A DNA stretch of 40,634 bases, taken from contig JBDKTA010000012.1 of NCBI GenBank assembly GCA_039680605.1, forward strand, positions 1 through 40,634, read 5' to 3'. The notes below the pieces were generated by a model. It searched no databases, was not told the DNA's origin, and worked only from the letters and a program-made list of their open reading frames with translations. Shown here piece after piece: positions 1 through 7,930 of the stretch (the stretch's first letter is position 1; each line of letters starts with the position of its first letter). This DNA comes from Planctomycetaceae bacterium. GTDB taxonomy: Bacteria; Planctomycetota; Phycisphaerae; SM23-33. The position numbers and the translations under genes are program-made.

Positions 1-128
1 TTTGTTTTAATCCTCTTAATCCCCTGAATCCGCGTAATCCCGCACTCCCCGTTCCCGTCCCCATCTTTGTTTTAATCCTCTTAATCCCCTGAATCCGCGT
101 AATCCCGCACTCCCCGTTCCCGTCCCCG
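1..128. repeat. 65-bp tandem direct repeat, two copies
   Basis: A block of about 62 bases starting TTTGTTTTAATCCTCTTAAT at position 1 is repeated almost exactly from position 66, giving a 65-bp period. It is rich in repeated TTAATCC/GTAATCC words. It lies downstream of the trxB stop codon, in a gene-free stretch. I see no coding potential. The first copy may continue to the left of the window, so the array could be longer. Confidence 0.9.
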
Positions 129-154
129 CCGCGCCGCTGCCGGGAAGTTGTTTT

Positions 155-196
155 TCAATTGGAAATTGGAAATCGGAAATTGGAAATTGGAAATCC
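155..196. repeat. Simple AATTGGAAATTGG repeat
   Basis: Four to five iterations of a short GGAAATTGG/GGAAATCGG unit lie directly after the trxB stop codon. A similar degenerate AATTGGAGATTGG tract occurs at 11935-12012, after another gene end. Both sit just beyond stop codons and are much richer in A and T than their surroundings. Confidence 0.75.
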
Positions 197-201
197 CAAG
201 C

Positions 202-1218
202 TCACCAGCCTTCGACCAGCCCGCTTTCGGGGGCGGCTTTCTGGGCCCAGCCTTCGGGGTTGCGGAAGTAGTCTTTGACCATCATGGCGGCCACCACGCC
301 GTCGCCGCAGGCGGTGGCGAGTTGCATGGCGGCCTGCTGGCGGCAGTCGCCAGCCACGAACACGCCGGGCATGGACGTCTTGAGCGTCGTGCAGTCGCAG
401 ACGATATATCCGGCGGCGTTCATGGTGACGGCGCCTTTGAGGAAGTCGGTATTGGGCACCATGCCCACGAAGACGAACACGCCGTCGACCTTGAGATCCT
501 GCGCCTGATCGGTCTGGAGGTTGCGCAGCACGACGTGGTCGATCTGCTCGCCGGCCTCGTCGGGCACGATGGCCTCGAGCACGTACGGCAGGAGCACGTC
601 GATGTTCTTCTTCTTGGCCGTCTCGTAAAGCTCCTCGACGAGCACCTGCTGGGCGCGGAATTCCTTGCGGCGGTGGATCATCGTCGTCTTGCCCGCGAAT
701 CGCTGGGCGAGATAGATGGTGTCCTCGACAGCCGTGTTGCCTCCGCCGACGGTCAACACGTGCTTGTCGCGATAGAACGCCCCGTCGCAGGTGGCGCAGT
801 AGCTGACCTTGCCGGCCTGGCGCATCTGCTCTTCGCCGGGTACGCCGAGCTGGCGGTAGTCGCTGCCGGGTGCGAGGATGACAGCCCGGGCGGTATAGAC
901 GCTTTCGCCCTTGTTGACCTCGACGGTGAGCTTTCCGTCGTCGCGGCGGGCCAGAGTCGTGACCGATTCGTTGACGGCCACGTGAGCGCCGAAGGCCTCG
1001 ACCTGGTCGCGCTGGTGCTGGACGAGATCGGGCCCGGAGATCTTCTCGTATCCGGGGTAGTTCTCGATGCGGTCGGTGAGCATGATCTGCCCGCCGGGCA
1101 GACCGTTCTTTTCGAGCACCAGCGTGCTGTAGCGGTCGCGGGCGGAGTAGAGGGCCGCGGCCAGACCGGCCGGTCCGCCGCCGACGATGATCACGTCATA
1201 GTCCTGCTGCTTGGGCAT
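202..1218 (-). CDS. trxB: Thioredoxin reductase (NADPH)
   Basis: A cytoplasmic FAD/NADPH flavoenzyme that reduces thioredoxin. The 338-residue length suits the low-molecular-weight bacterial type. The FAD-binding Rossmann motif VGGGPAG is at residues 12-18. The redox-active CATCDG motif has its cysteines at 141 and 144. The NADPH-binding GGGNTA is at 158-163, followed by HRRKEFRAQ, whose arginines are the usual NADPH-phosphate contacts. The C-terminal FAD motif appears as GVFVAGDCR. The ATG start has a GGGAG about 11 bases upstream. It stands alone on the minus strand, next to a secreted protein gene, and no thioredoxin gene is adjacent. The family call is very secure. Physiological preference for thioredoxin rather than a related protein is inferred. 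Confidence 0.96.
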   Translation of the reverse strand: MPKQQDYDVIIVGGGPAGLAAALYSARDRYSTLVLEKNGLPGGQIMLTDRIENYPGYEKISGPDLVQHQRDQVEAFGAHVAVNESVTTLARRDDGKLTVEVNKGESVYTARAVILAPGSDYRQLGVPGEEQMRQAGKVSYCATCDGAFYRDKHVLTVGGGNTAVEDTIYLAQRFAGKTTMIHRRKEFRAQQVLVEELYETAKKKNIDVLLPYVLEAIVPDEAGEQIDHVVLRNLQTDQAQDLKVDGVFVFVGMVPNTDFLKGAVTMNAAGYIVCDCTTLKTSMPGVFVAGDCRQQAAMQLATACGDGVVAAMMVKDYFRNPEGWAQKAAPESGLVEGW

Positions 1219-1257
1219 GATAACACGAGCTCCCGTTTTACATAGACAGCGGCGGCA

Positions 1258-2649
1258 TCATCGCACCGGCGCCAATCGCACCGGTGGGGCGACCGGTACG
1301 GCCTGGCCCGCCAGCGTCTGGGCTGAGGGAAAATGCCGCAGCACCGCCTGGGCGCTGGACAGTTCCATCACCAGATCGTTGCCGCTGTTCATTCGAAGAA
1401 TATTACCCGCCGCGTCGACCCAGAGAGTGGCGGGTTCGGCATCGGCGGCCGCCTGGTCGCTGACGCGGACGGCCTGAACCTGCTTGCCGTCGATCATGCA
1501 CGCCTCGGGTCCGACGACGGTCAGGGTCCGCATGTCGAAGTTGTTCTCGGCGCTGGCGTAGCAGGCCAGGGAGTAGGCGGCGGGCTTGGTCAGGTCCGCC
1601 AGGCGGAAGAACATCCACGCCAGGGGCTTGGTGAGGTAGATGTTGTCGGGGACCTGTTGCTTTTCGGTCTTGCTCCGCCCGCCCAGGCTCCTCTGGCAGA
1701 CGATCACGTCGGCTTTCCTGAGCCCGGTCTCATAGAGGTGGCTGGCCTGGGCGCCGTCGCCGGTAGTTTCGGCCTGCGTCCATCGTTCGCTGTCGCCGGC
1801 GGCGGTGGAGAATTCCAGCCGCTGGCTGAGGCGTCGCCGGTCGCCGGGGATCTCCATCAGCAGGCAGGTCTTGACCTGCACGCCGTCGAGGCGGTCCTGG
1901 ACGGCCCACTCCTCGCTGACATTCATGAAGCCGACGACTTTGCCTTTGTAGCTCCACAGATACCAGCGTGGTTCTTTCGACAGCAGCTCGCCGACCTTCT
2001 TGCCGGCCAGGGCGGCCATCAACTCCGCGCCGCGGGCGAGGTTGGCCTTCATGGCCTTGCGCGCTTCGGTGGGGTCGGTGAACTGCAGCGTCTCCAGCAC
2101 CCGTGTGCAGGTGGCGTCGAGGGCGTCTTTCATCGAGGTCGGCCCGGCCATCAGGAAGACCAGGAACCGCTCCGGGTCGGCCAGCACCCAGACCTGTCGT
2201 TTCCAGAGAGTGATGGGGCCTTGCGTGACGCCGCGGATGTCGATGGCGCCTTTTCCGCCCAGGGGGATGACTTTCGCCGAATCGATTTTGTACTGCCCCG
2301 ACTGCTGCAACTGCGCCTCGAGCATCTGGCGGTACGTGTCCAGCGAAGGCTTCCCGGCGCCGCTGTCGGGCTTCTTGGGCAGCACCTGCAGCACCGAGAA
2401 CGTCCAGGCGATGACGTTGCTCTTGTCGTCGCGCATGGACCACGAGACCAGCCGCGCCGTCGAGAACCCCCTCTGGCGCACGGTGCCCAGCGGGGCCTTG
2501 AGCGAGAAGCCGTGCGCCGCGTCGATGTACCGCGGGCCCAGTTCCACCGCCGGCGCCGGCGCCGGTTCCGCAACGACGTCCTGGGCGTCCGCCCGCGCAA
2601 TGAGAACCACCAGCGCCGCAGCCAGGATCAACCCGTATATGTGCTTCAT
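1258..2649 (-). CDS. Secreted protein of unknown function
   Basis: A 463-residue protein that I do not recognise. The chosen ATG at 2649 follows GGAGCGCTCC (GGAG six bases away) and begins a typical signal peptide: MKHIYG, a hydrophobic stretch and a cut near ADAQ. An ATG 24 bases upstream would put extra polar residues in front. The mature protein seems soluble, mixed alpha/beta, and has no membrane segment. A region near residues 25-170 (GFSLKAPLGTVRQRG and following) resembles domains that handle calculated or experimental fit-type data only in general character, so no function is assigned. It ends 39 bases before trxB and may be cotranscribed with it. Confidence 0.8.
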   Translation of the reverse strand: MKHIYGLILAAALVVLIARADAQDVVAEPAPAPAVELGPRYIDAAHGFSLKAPLGTVRQRGFSTARLVSWSMRDDKSNVIAWTFSVLQVLPKKPDSGAGKPSLDTYRQMLEAQLQQSGQYKIDSAKVIPLGGKGAIDIRGVTQGPITLWKRQVWVLADPERFLVFLMAGPTSMKDALDATCTRVLETLQFTDPTEARKAMKANLARGAELMAALAGKKVGELLSKEPRWYLWSYKGKVVGFMNVSEEWAVQDRLDGVQVKTCLLMEIPGDRRRLSQRLEFSTAAGDSERWTQAETTGDGAQASHLYETGLRKADVIVCQRSLGGRSKTEKQQVPDNIYLTKPLAWMFFRLADLTKPAAYSLACYASAENNFDMRTLTVVGPEACMIDGKQVQAVRVSDQAAADAEPATLWVDAAGNILRMNSGNDLVMELSSAQAVLRHFPSAQTLAGQAVPVAPPVRLAPVR

Positions 2650-2703
2650 GGAGCGCTCCATCATGGGCGACATTATAAAAGCCTCCCGCGCACTTGATAA
2701 GTC

Positions 2704-2906
2704 TTAACCCGGATATTTCACCGCGGAGATCGCAGAGGCCGCAGAGGTTTTTGAGCGAAGAAACTTACAGAAACCTACGGAAGCGGGCCGCATGGCAGTC
2801 TGTTTTCCGGATTAACGCCGACGGCGACATTAGATGGTTTTGTTTTAAGCCATTTGCTTCTCTGCGTACTCTGCGATCTCTGCGGTTCATGCAGTTTTCG
2901 GGTTAA
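2704..2906. mobile_element. MITE-like element, family D (copy 1)
   Basis: A 203-bp gene-free element bounded by imperfect terminal inverted repeats. The left end reads TTAACCCG, then CCGCGGAGATCGCAGAG. The right end, in reverse complement, reads TTAACCCG, then CCGCAGAGATCGCAGAG. The right half (about 2790-2906) matches 40502-40634 in inverted orientation with only a handful of mismatches. No transposase is encoded, so it looks like a non-autonomous element mobilised in trans. Confidence 0.75.
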
Positions 2907-2930
2907 TTGCCCCGCCCGCAACGCAAAACA

Positions 2931-2958
2931 TTCCATCACGCCGCAGTCAGGGTATAAT
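2931..2958 (+). promoter_or_regulatory. Predicted promoter for the 3016 gene
   Basis: A perfect TATAAT at 2953-2958 is preceded, 16 bases upstream, by the weak -35 match TTCCAT at 2931-2936. It lies about 57 bases before the ATG at 3016 and just outside the family D element. The -10 is the strong part of the prediction. Planctomycete promoter consensus is not well established, so this is provisional. Confidence 0.45.
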
Positions 2959-3015
2959 CCTGATGTGGCCCGGCGGCACGGGGAGGCAAACCTTGGGCAC
3001 GAAAAGGATGCTCCG

Positions 3016-3786
3016 ATGAAACGCGTAATGGCAATCGCCCTGGCGGCTACGGTTTTGATTGTGATCCAGACGGCGTGGACGCAGCAGAAGGCTGAAGAGC
3101 GGCTCGCCGCCGCGCGCGAGCGCCTGCAGGTGCGCTCGCTCCGCAGCGCCGTCCAGAGCTTCTATCGCTCGCTGGACAACGATGACACCGAGGCCGCCAC
3201 CGGGCAGGTCGCCAAGGTCAAGAAGCTCTGGGACGCCCTCGACGCGGACCTGCAGGGCAAGATCGATAAATCGCGCCCCGGCACCGGCCAGCGCGTGGCG
3301 GATTTGGAATCGGAGTGTTCGATGACAGCCGCCCCCGCGACCAGTCAACCCGCCAGCGAGCCCGCGCCGGCGGCCGCGAGCGCCGACGTGAAGACGCTGC
3401 CGACCAGCCGCCCGGCGCCCAAGGGCGACGACAACGTTGCCCCGCCGTCGACGGAGCTGGTGCGGATGGGCGAGACCGCCCCGGTGGGCAAACTCGCCGC
3501 GCGGAGCCCCGTCGTCAAGGAAGTCGCCGCCGCTGAGCCTCACCCCGGCGGACCGTGGCGACCCAAGTATGCCAACGACTACGACATCTTCGGCGACCAT
3601 CCCAAGGGTCGCTGCGAGCAATATAAAGGCGGCGCCCAAGAGTCCGCCGCGCCTCTGCCGGTAGCGGCCCCCGCGCCGGCAGGGACGCCCCGGCCCAAGA
3701 CCGCCCAGCCCGGCAAGGAAGGCGGGTCGATCGACCAGATCATCAAGACCGCGCCTGTCCAGAAGACGCCCAGGAAGAAGAAGTAG
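3016..3786 (+). CDS. Signal-anchored protein with helical N-domain and Pro/Ala-rich tail
   Basis: A 256-residue protein of unknown function. The ATG at 3016 has AAGGA seven bases upstream and opens a signal peptide or anchor (MKRVMAIALAATVLIVIQTAW). A charged, probably helical segment of about 75 residues follows (ARERLQVRSLRSAVQSFYRS and on). Its spacing of LRSAV, DNDDTEAA and LDAD loosely recalls the helical ribosomal protein S20. Residues from about 110 are low-complexity, rich in Pro, Ala and Ser (TSQPASEPAPAAA), with a lysine-rich C-terminus (KTPRKKK). The gene ends 27 bases before tadA and is probably cotranscribed with it. The S20 likeness is weak, and a secreted S20 would be very unusual. 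Confidence 0.75.
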   Translation: MKRVMAIALAATVLIVIQTAWTQQKAEERLAAARERLQVRSLRSAVQSFYRSLDNDDTEAATGQVAKVKKLWDALDADLQGKIDKSRPGTGQRVADLESECSMTAAPATSQPASEPAPAAASADVKTLPTSRPAPKGDDNVAPPSTELVRMGETAPVGKLAARSPVVKEVAAAEPHPGGPWRPKYANDYDIFGDHPKGRCEQYKGGAQESAAPLPVAAPAPAGTPRPKTAQPGKEGGSIDQIIKTAPVQKTPRKKK

Positions 3787-3813
3787 AACGACAGGGCGGG
3801 CGAATCGCTCCCT

Positions 3814-4290
3814 ATGCCAGCCGACCTTTCACAGTACGACGCCTTCATGCAGTTGGCGATCGAACAGGCCCGCCTGTCTGCCGCTGCCGGCGACGTGCCC
3901 GTCGGGGCGGTGATCGTCCGCGACGGGGCGGCCATCGCGGCCGCGCACAACCGCCGCGCCCTCGACGGCGACCCGACCGCCCACGCCGAGATGCTGGCGA
4001 TCCGCCAGGCGGCCGCCCTCACCGGCGACTGGCGCCTGACCGGATGCACCATGGTCGTCACGCTCGAACCGTGCTGCATGTGCGCCGGGGCGATGGTGCT
4101 GGCCCGCATGGACCGCCTGGTGTACGGGGCGACCGACCCCAAGACCGGGGCCGTCGCCACGCTCTACCAACTCTGCAGCGACCCCCGCCTCAACCACCAG
4201 CTCGAGATTCTCCCCGGCCTGCGCAGCGCCGAATGCGGCGCCATCCTCACCCAATTCTTCGCCGCCCAACGAGCGCTGGGAAAGAAATGA
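3814..4290 (+). CDS. tadA: tRNA-specific adenosine deaminase
   Basis: Deaminates adenosine 34 to inosine in the anticodon of tRNA-Arg (ACG), which allows wobble decoding. At 158 residues it has the normal TadA length. Zinc-site motifs are clear: HAEM at residues 57-60 (His57 ligand, Glu59 proton shuttle) and PCCMC at 86-90 (Cys87 and Cys90 ligands). The family segment ARMDRLVYGATDPKTGA follows, and the usual helical end is present. It starts 27 bases after the preceding gene. A few other nucleobase deaminases share the fold, but the spacing and the post-motif segment fit TadA best. After the stop, 4293-4330 can form a GC-rich hairpin without a U-tract. Confidence 0.95.
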   Translation: MPADLSQYDAFMQLAIEQARLSAAAGDVPVGAVIVRDGAAIAAAHNRRALDGDPTAHAEMLAIRQAAALTGDWRLTGCTMVVTLEPCCMCAGAMVLARMDRLVYGATDPKTGAVATLYQLCSDPRLNHQLEILPGLRSAECGAILTQFFAAQRALGKK

Positions 4291-4600
4291 CAGCCGCCGC
4301 CGCAAGGCGACCCTGGACTGCGGCGGCAGCGACGCACCCAAACTTTAGACCGGAAACTGTATGAACCGAAGAGCACCTGGCGCGGCCTCGCTTCGCTCGG
4401 CCGCAACCAAAGGCGTTCCAGCACAGCAGCGTGGTGGGGGCTCCGCCCCCACGCCCCCGGAGTTTGTCGCTTTGTGGCTTCCGGCAGAAGTGGGCCTTTG
4501 CAGCCTCTGCCGGAAGCCCAATGCGATAACCTCCGGGGTCTGGGGCAGAGCCCCAAAATGCCGGCTGAAGAAAATCTTCGCGGTAACATCGCGGCTGGCA
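4291..4600. repeat. Gene-free stretch with several GC-rich palindromes
   Basis: The space between tadA and ptsP (convergent stops) holds no credible gene. It contains a hairpin at 4293-4330 (GCCGCCGCA/TGCGGCGGC), GCGGCC/GGCCGC at 4382-4403, GTGGGGG/CCCCCAC at 4434-4452, CTTCCGGCAGA/TCTGCCGGAAG at 4478-4516 and GGGGC/GCCCC near 4532-4552. The part from 4430 to 4556 looks like one composite palindromic element. Some of these hairpins could act as bidirectional terminators, although none has a U-tract. Confidence 0.65.
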
Positions 4601-6892
4601 TCAGTCTGAGTGTTGCTGGTCCAGGTCGGGCAGGCGGGCGATGACGGCGTCGATGGTGTCCTGGGCTAGCAGGTCCTGGGCCACGTGGCGGGCCTGGGCG
4701 AGGGTCATCTGCGTGATCTGCTGCTGGACGGGCGGGAGGAACTGGGGGTCCAGGCTCAGGGCGCGCACGCCGATGCCGATCAGGAACGGCAGGTACGCCC
4801 CCACGTGGGCCATCTCGCCGCAGATGGAGACTTCGCACCCGGCCGCGGCGCCCGCCTGGGCGACGCGCTGGAGCGAGCGCAGGACGGCGGGGTGGTGCGG
4901 CATGAAGTACGACGCGACCTTTTCGTTGCTGCGGTCGACGGCAAGGAGGAACTGGATCAGGTCGTTGGAGCCGATGCACAGGAAGTCCGCCCGGCGGGCG
5001 ATGGTGTCGATCATCTCGACGGCCGAGGGCACCTCGACCATCACGCCGACGGCGGGCGAGGCGTTATGCGCGAGCTTCTGCTGGGCCAGTTCCTGCATGC
5101 ACGAGTCGAGGGTGGTCTTGGCCCGCACGAAATCGTCCACCGACGAGATCATCGGGAACATGATGCGAATGGGCGAACCGGCGCCGGCCCGCAGGATCGC
5201 CCGGAGCTGCTGGCGGAAGATGTCGTCGTGGCGGAACGAGAAGCGGATGGACCGCAGCCCCATGGCCGGGTTGAGCTCGGCGGTCTCGTCGAAGTACAGC
5301 AGCAGCTTGTCGGCCCCGATGTCCAGCGTGCGGAAGGTGACCTCGCGTCCCTCGAAGCCCTCGATGAGGCGGCGGTAGATGGAGACCTGCTCCTCTTCCG
5401 AGGGCGGGGTGTTTCGCACCAGGAAAGGAAACTCACTGCGGTAGAGTCCGACGCCCTCGGCCCCGACGAACCGCGCCAGATCGATATCGGTCAGCAGATT
5501 GATGTTGGCCAGCAGGCGGATGCGCGTGCCGTCGGCGGTGGCGGTGGTTTCGGGCAGGGCTTGCGGCGGGGCCTGGGTGGCGACCTGGCGGCGGGCGTCC
5601 TGGCGCTGCGAGAACCGCTCGACGATATCGGGCGTGGGGTTGATATAGATGTTGCCGATGTCGGCGTCGAGCACGACGGGCGTGCCCTCGGGCAGATCCA
5701 GCAGCGTCGGGTCGTCCGCGATCACCATCGGCACGTGCAGGCTGCGGGCCAGTATCGACACGTGCGAGGTGACGCCCCCGCTGGTCTGCACGATCCCGCC
5801 GACCTCGGCGGTCGCGAGCTTGACGATGTCCGAGGGGTACATCTCCCGCGCGACGATGACGGCAGAGGCCTCATTGAGGCCGACCTCGACCCGCATGCCC
5901 ATCAGGTTGGCCAGGATGCGTCGGATGACGTCCTCGACGTCGTGCTCCTTCTCGCGCATGTAGGCGTGGGGGCTGGCGGCCATCAGGTCGGAATATTTTC
6001 GCCCGACGGCCAGAACGGCCTGGGGTGGGTTCTCGCCGTCCTCGATGCGTTTTCGCATCTCGCCGATGAAGGCGGTGTCCTTGAGCATCATCAGGTGCGC
6101 TTCGAAGATCAGCGAGGCCATCTCCGGGACGCGCTGCCCGAGGCGTTCCTGCAGCCCCTGGAGCTGTTCTGCCGTGGCGTCGAGGGCGCGCTGGAGGTCG
6201 TCCATGCTGTACGGTCGAGCGCCGGGGGCCTCGGTGAACAGGCGGTGGTACGCCCCGTGGTCGTGGATGATCGCCGGTCCGTGGGCAAAGCCCCTGGAGG
6301 CGGTCTGCCCCTTGACCATCCGCGTCGCGGCAGGGGGGCGCTGCCCGGTTGCGGCGCTTTCCTGGGCCTTGGGCACGCCCATGAGGATGCGGGCGTTTTC
6401 GATCGCCCCGGCCAGTTGCGACGTGGTGGCCTTGACGGCCAGCACGTCCTCGTCGTCGAAGGGTCTCTCGCGGCTACGCTGCACGACGAGCACGCCGATC
6501 TTCTCGATGCCGCGCTGGATCGGTACGGCCAGGAAGGCGTCGAAAGGTTCTTCGTTGATGCCCTGGAAGGGCTTGAAGTTGGGGTTGTCGCTGGCGACCT
6601 GCTCGCGAACGGGTCGCAGCTCGCGCAGGGCCATTCCCGTCAGCCCCTCGGAGATCTTCATGCGGACGTTGCCCACTGATTGCGGGGCCAGCCCGGACGT
6701 GGCCTGGAGGACCAGCTCCTGCGTTTTGTCGTCGTAGAGGTAGATCGAGCAGACGTCGCAGTGGAGGTGGTCAGCCACCAGGCCGACGATCTGCGAGAGA
6801 TAGGCGTGGATGTCGGCGCTGCCGGCCAGTCGGGCGGCGAACTCGCTGACGTCGCACAGCAGGCTCAGATGTTCTTTGTCAGAGGCGGCCAC
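4601..6892 (-). CDS. ptsP: Phosphoenolpyruvate-protein phosphotransferase with GAF domain (PtsP type)
   Basis: An enzyme I-like protein that takes phosphate from phosphoenolpyruvate and passes it to an HPr-type carrier. PtsP versions start the regulatory nitrogen-PTS chain. The layout is a GAF sensor domain (residues about 15-170), a phosphohistidine domain with GGVTSHVSILAR (His377) and a PEP-binding TIM barrel. Barrel motifs include GLYRSEFPFL, RTLDIGADK, NPAMGLRSIRFSF and GSNDLIQF, with the catalytic cysteine in SICGEM. I chose the GTG at 6892, which is preceded by GGAGG eight bases upstream and gives 763 residues. An open frame continues 49 codons further upstream, but those codons are only translated palindromic repeat. 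No HPr or EIIA gene is nearby. Confidence 0.94.
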   Translation of the reverse strand: MAASDKEHLSLLCDVSEFAARLAGSADIHAYLSQIVGLVADHLHCDVCSIYLYDDKTQELVLQATSGLAPQSVGNVRMKISEGLTGMALRELRPVREQVASDNPNFKPFQGINEEPFDAFLAVPIQRGIEKIGVLVVQRSRERPFDDEDVLAVKATTSQLAGAIENARILMGVPKAQESAATGQRPPAATRMVKGQTASRGFAHGPAIIHDHGAYHRLFTEAPGARPYSMDDLQRALDATAEQLQGLQERLGQRVPEMASLIFEAHLMMLKDTAFIGEMRKRIEDGENPPQAVLAVGRKYSDLMAASPHAYMREKEHDVEDVIRRILANLMGMRVEVGLNEASAVIVAREMYPSDIVKLATAEVGGIVQTSGGVTSHVSILARSLHVPMVIADDPTLLDLPEGTPVVLDADIGNIYINPTPDIVERFSQRQDARRQVATQAPPQALPETTATADGTRIRLLANINLLTDIDLARFVGAEGVGLYRSEFPFLVRNTPPSEEEQVSIYRRLIEGFEGREVTFRTLDIGADKLLLYFDETAELNPAMGLRSIRFSFRHDDIFRQQLRAILRAGAGSPIRIMFPMISSVDDFVRAKTTLDSCMQELAQQKLAHNASPAVGVMVEVPSAVEMIDTIARRADFLCIGSNDLIQFLLAVDRSNEKVASYFMPHHPAVLRSLQRVAQAGAAAGCEVSICGEMAHVGAYLPFLIGIGVRALSLDPQFLPPVQQQITQMTLAQARHVAQDLLAQDTIDAVIARLPDLDQQHSD

Positions 6893-6911
6893 CGAAGCAT
6901 CCTCCAGGGCC

Positions 6912-7041
6912 GTGTGGCATGGGCGTCTCGCCCATGCGTCGGGTCCTGTGGCATGGGCGTCTCGCCCATGCGCACACGCCCCAGGCCAAGAGCACGGGCG
7001 AGACGCCCGTGCCGCGCATGGCCGAGACGGCCATGCCACAC
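6912..7041. repeat. Palindromic repeat cluster, family A (MGVSPM type)
   Basis: A 130-bp block of four consecutive palindromes, two of form GCATGGGCG-TCT-CGCCCATGC and two of form GGGCGAGACGCCC / GGCCGAGACGGCC. The block is bounded by outer inverted repeats GTGTGGCATG and CATGCCACAC. It sits directly upstream of the ptsP ribosome-binding site. Translated in any frame it gives GRDAHAT/MGVSPM-like peptides, which create spurious open frames. Confidence 0.88.
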
Positions 7042-7178
7042 AACGGGACTATACGCCATGACCGCCGGCAAGTCCAGCAGCGCGCTTCCGCGGCGGTAGC
7101 TCCTTAACATCCTACCCCTCGGTTTGCGCTGACAAGGGCCTCTGCGCTTCTGTGCGGCAATTTCGGCCCAAGGCCGCA
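7042..7178. other. Intergenic region between ptsP and the FabZ-like gene
   Basis: With the preceding repeat cluster, this is the divergent spacer between ptsP (minus) and the dehydratase gene (plus). I see no gene and no RNA. It leads into the predicted promoter at 7179. Confidence 0.5.
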
Positions 7179-7207
7179 TTGACTCCGACGCGGCAGGGGG
7201 ATATCCT
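7179..7207 (+). promoter_or_regulatory. Predicted sigma-70-like promoter for the FabZ-like gene
   Basis: TTGACT (7179-7184) and TATCCT (7202-7207) are separated by exactly 17 bases, one of the best consensus matches in the window. The expected transcript start would leave a leader of about 14 bases before the ATG at 7228. Confidence 0.55.
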
Positions 7208-7227
7208 TTGCCCGAAAGCGAGACCTC

Positions 7228-7701
7228 ATGCCACCCAAAGAACTATTCGATATCTCGGGAATCGATACCAGCAAGATCATCATCGACCGCGACGAGATCG
7301 CCAAGGTCAACCCGCACCGCTTCGAGTTCCGCCAGCTTGACGGCGTCTGCTACATGAACGAGGACCACACGCAGATCGTGGGCATCCGCCAGCCGGCGGC
7401 CGACGAGTTCTGGGTTCGCGGGCATATTCCCGGCAGGCCGATCTTTCCCGGCGTGCTGATGATCGAGACGGCGGCGCAGCTTGTCAGCTACTGCATGGCC
7501 AGCGAGAAGAAGGAAGAAGGCTTCCTGGGCTTCGGCGGCGTGACGGATGTGAAATTCCGCGGTTCGGTGGCCCCCGGCGACCGGATCGTGGTGCTGGGGC
7601 TGATGATCGACAAGCGCCCGCGCCGCTGCGTCGGCGCCACGCAGGGATACGTCGACGGCCGCATGGTCTTCGAAGCCACCATCACGGGGATGTGGTTCTG
7701 A
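7228..7701 (+). CDS. FabZ-type 3-hydroxyacyl-ACP dehydratase
   Basis: A hot-dog-fold protein of 157 residues, the usual FabZ size. FabZ removes water from 3-hydroxyacyl-ACP in fatty-acid elongation. The catalytic histidine lies in GHIPGRPIFPGVL (His66) and the acidic partner in MIETAAQL (Glu80), at the spacing normal for FabZ. VKFRGSVAPGDRIVV matches the conserved beta-strand region. The commonest FabZ sequence is HFPGHP; here the second His is Arg. The N-terminal 30 residues (ISGIDTSKIIIDRDEIAKV) are longer than in E. coli FabZ. It stands alone rather than in an lpx or fab cluster, so it may be an accessory dehydratase acting on a special acyl chain. That is inference. Confidence 0.85.
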   Translation: MPPKELFDISGIDTSKIIIDRDEIAKVNPHRFEFRQLDGVCYMNEDHTQIVGIRQPAADEFWVRGHIPGRPIFPGVLMIETAAQLVSYCMASEKKEEGFLGFGGVTDVKFRGSVAPGDRIVVLGLMIDKRPRRCVGATQGYVDGRMVFEATITGMWF

Positions 7702-7756
7702 GGATTGCGGATTTTCGATTTCGGATTTCGGATCAAACATCGGGGTTCCGGTCTCA

Positions 7757-7851
7757 TTAGCGGTCGAGCCCGCCACGGCGGATCTTCGACTTGCTCGACG
7801 CGGTTTCCTCCATGAACCTTAAGAACCGCGCGGGGCAAGCCGCGCCGCTAA
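7757..7851. repeat. Palindromic repeat, family C
   Basis: Bounded by TTAGCGGTCGAGC and the inverted GCCGCGCCGCTAA, with inner complementary words such as GCTCGACGCGG and CCGCGCGGGGC. Other copies of this family lie at 12668, 15444, 16863, 23632 and 25265. It occupies the gap between the dehydratase and the beta-propeller gene. Confidence 0.8.
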
Positions 7852-7868
7852 CCCATGCGCGTGTTCGG

Positions 7869-7897
7869 TTGCATATTGCCGACGGTTGGGGCATACT
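7869..7897 (+). promoter_or_regulatory. Possible promoter for the large beta-propeller gene
   Basis: TTGCAT (7869-7874) and CATACT (7892-7897) are 17 bases apart, about 34 bases before the ATG at 7931. The -10 is only a partial match, so this is a moderate prediction. Confidence 0.35.
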
Positions 7898-7930
7898 TGT
7901 ACGCGACATTCACGGCCAGGAATTTCCCGC

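Noticed and set aside
4685-6679. 664-codon plus-strand frame opposite ptsP
   Set aside because: A shadow of ptsP: its composition is His/Asp/Gly-rich and it has no domain, while ptsP has complete motifs.
6893-7039. 49-codon N-terminal extension of ptsP
   Set aside because: The codons are translated family A repeat (GRDAHAT-like), and the GGAGG site lies after them, before the GTG at 6892.
6912-7041. Repeat array considered as CRISPR
   Set aside because: Palindromes are adjacent with no unique spacers of constant length, and no cas genes are present.
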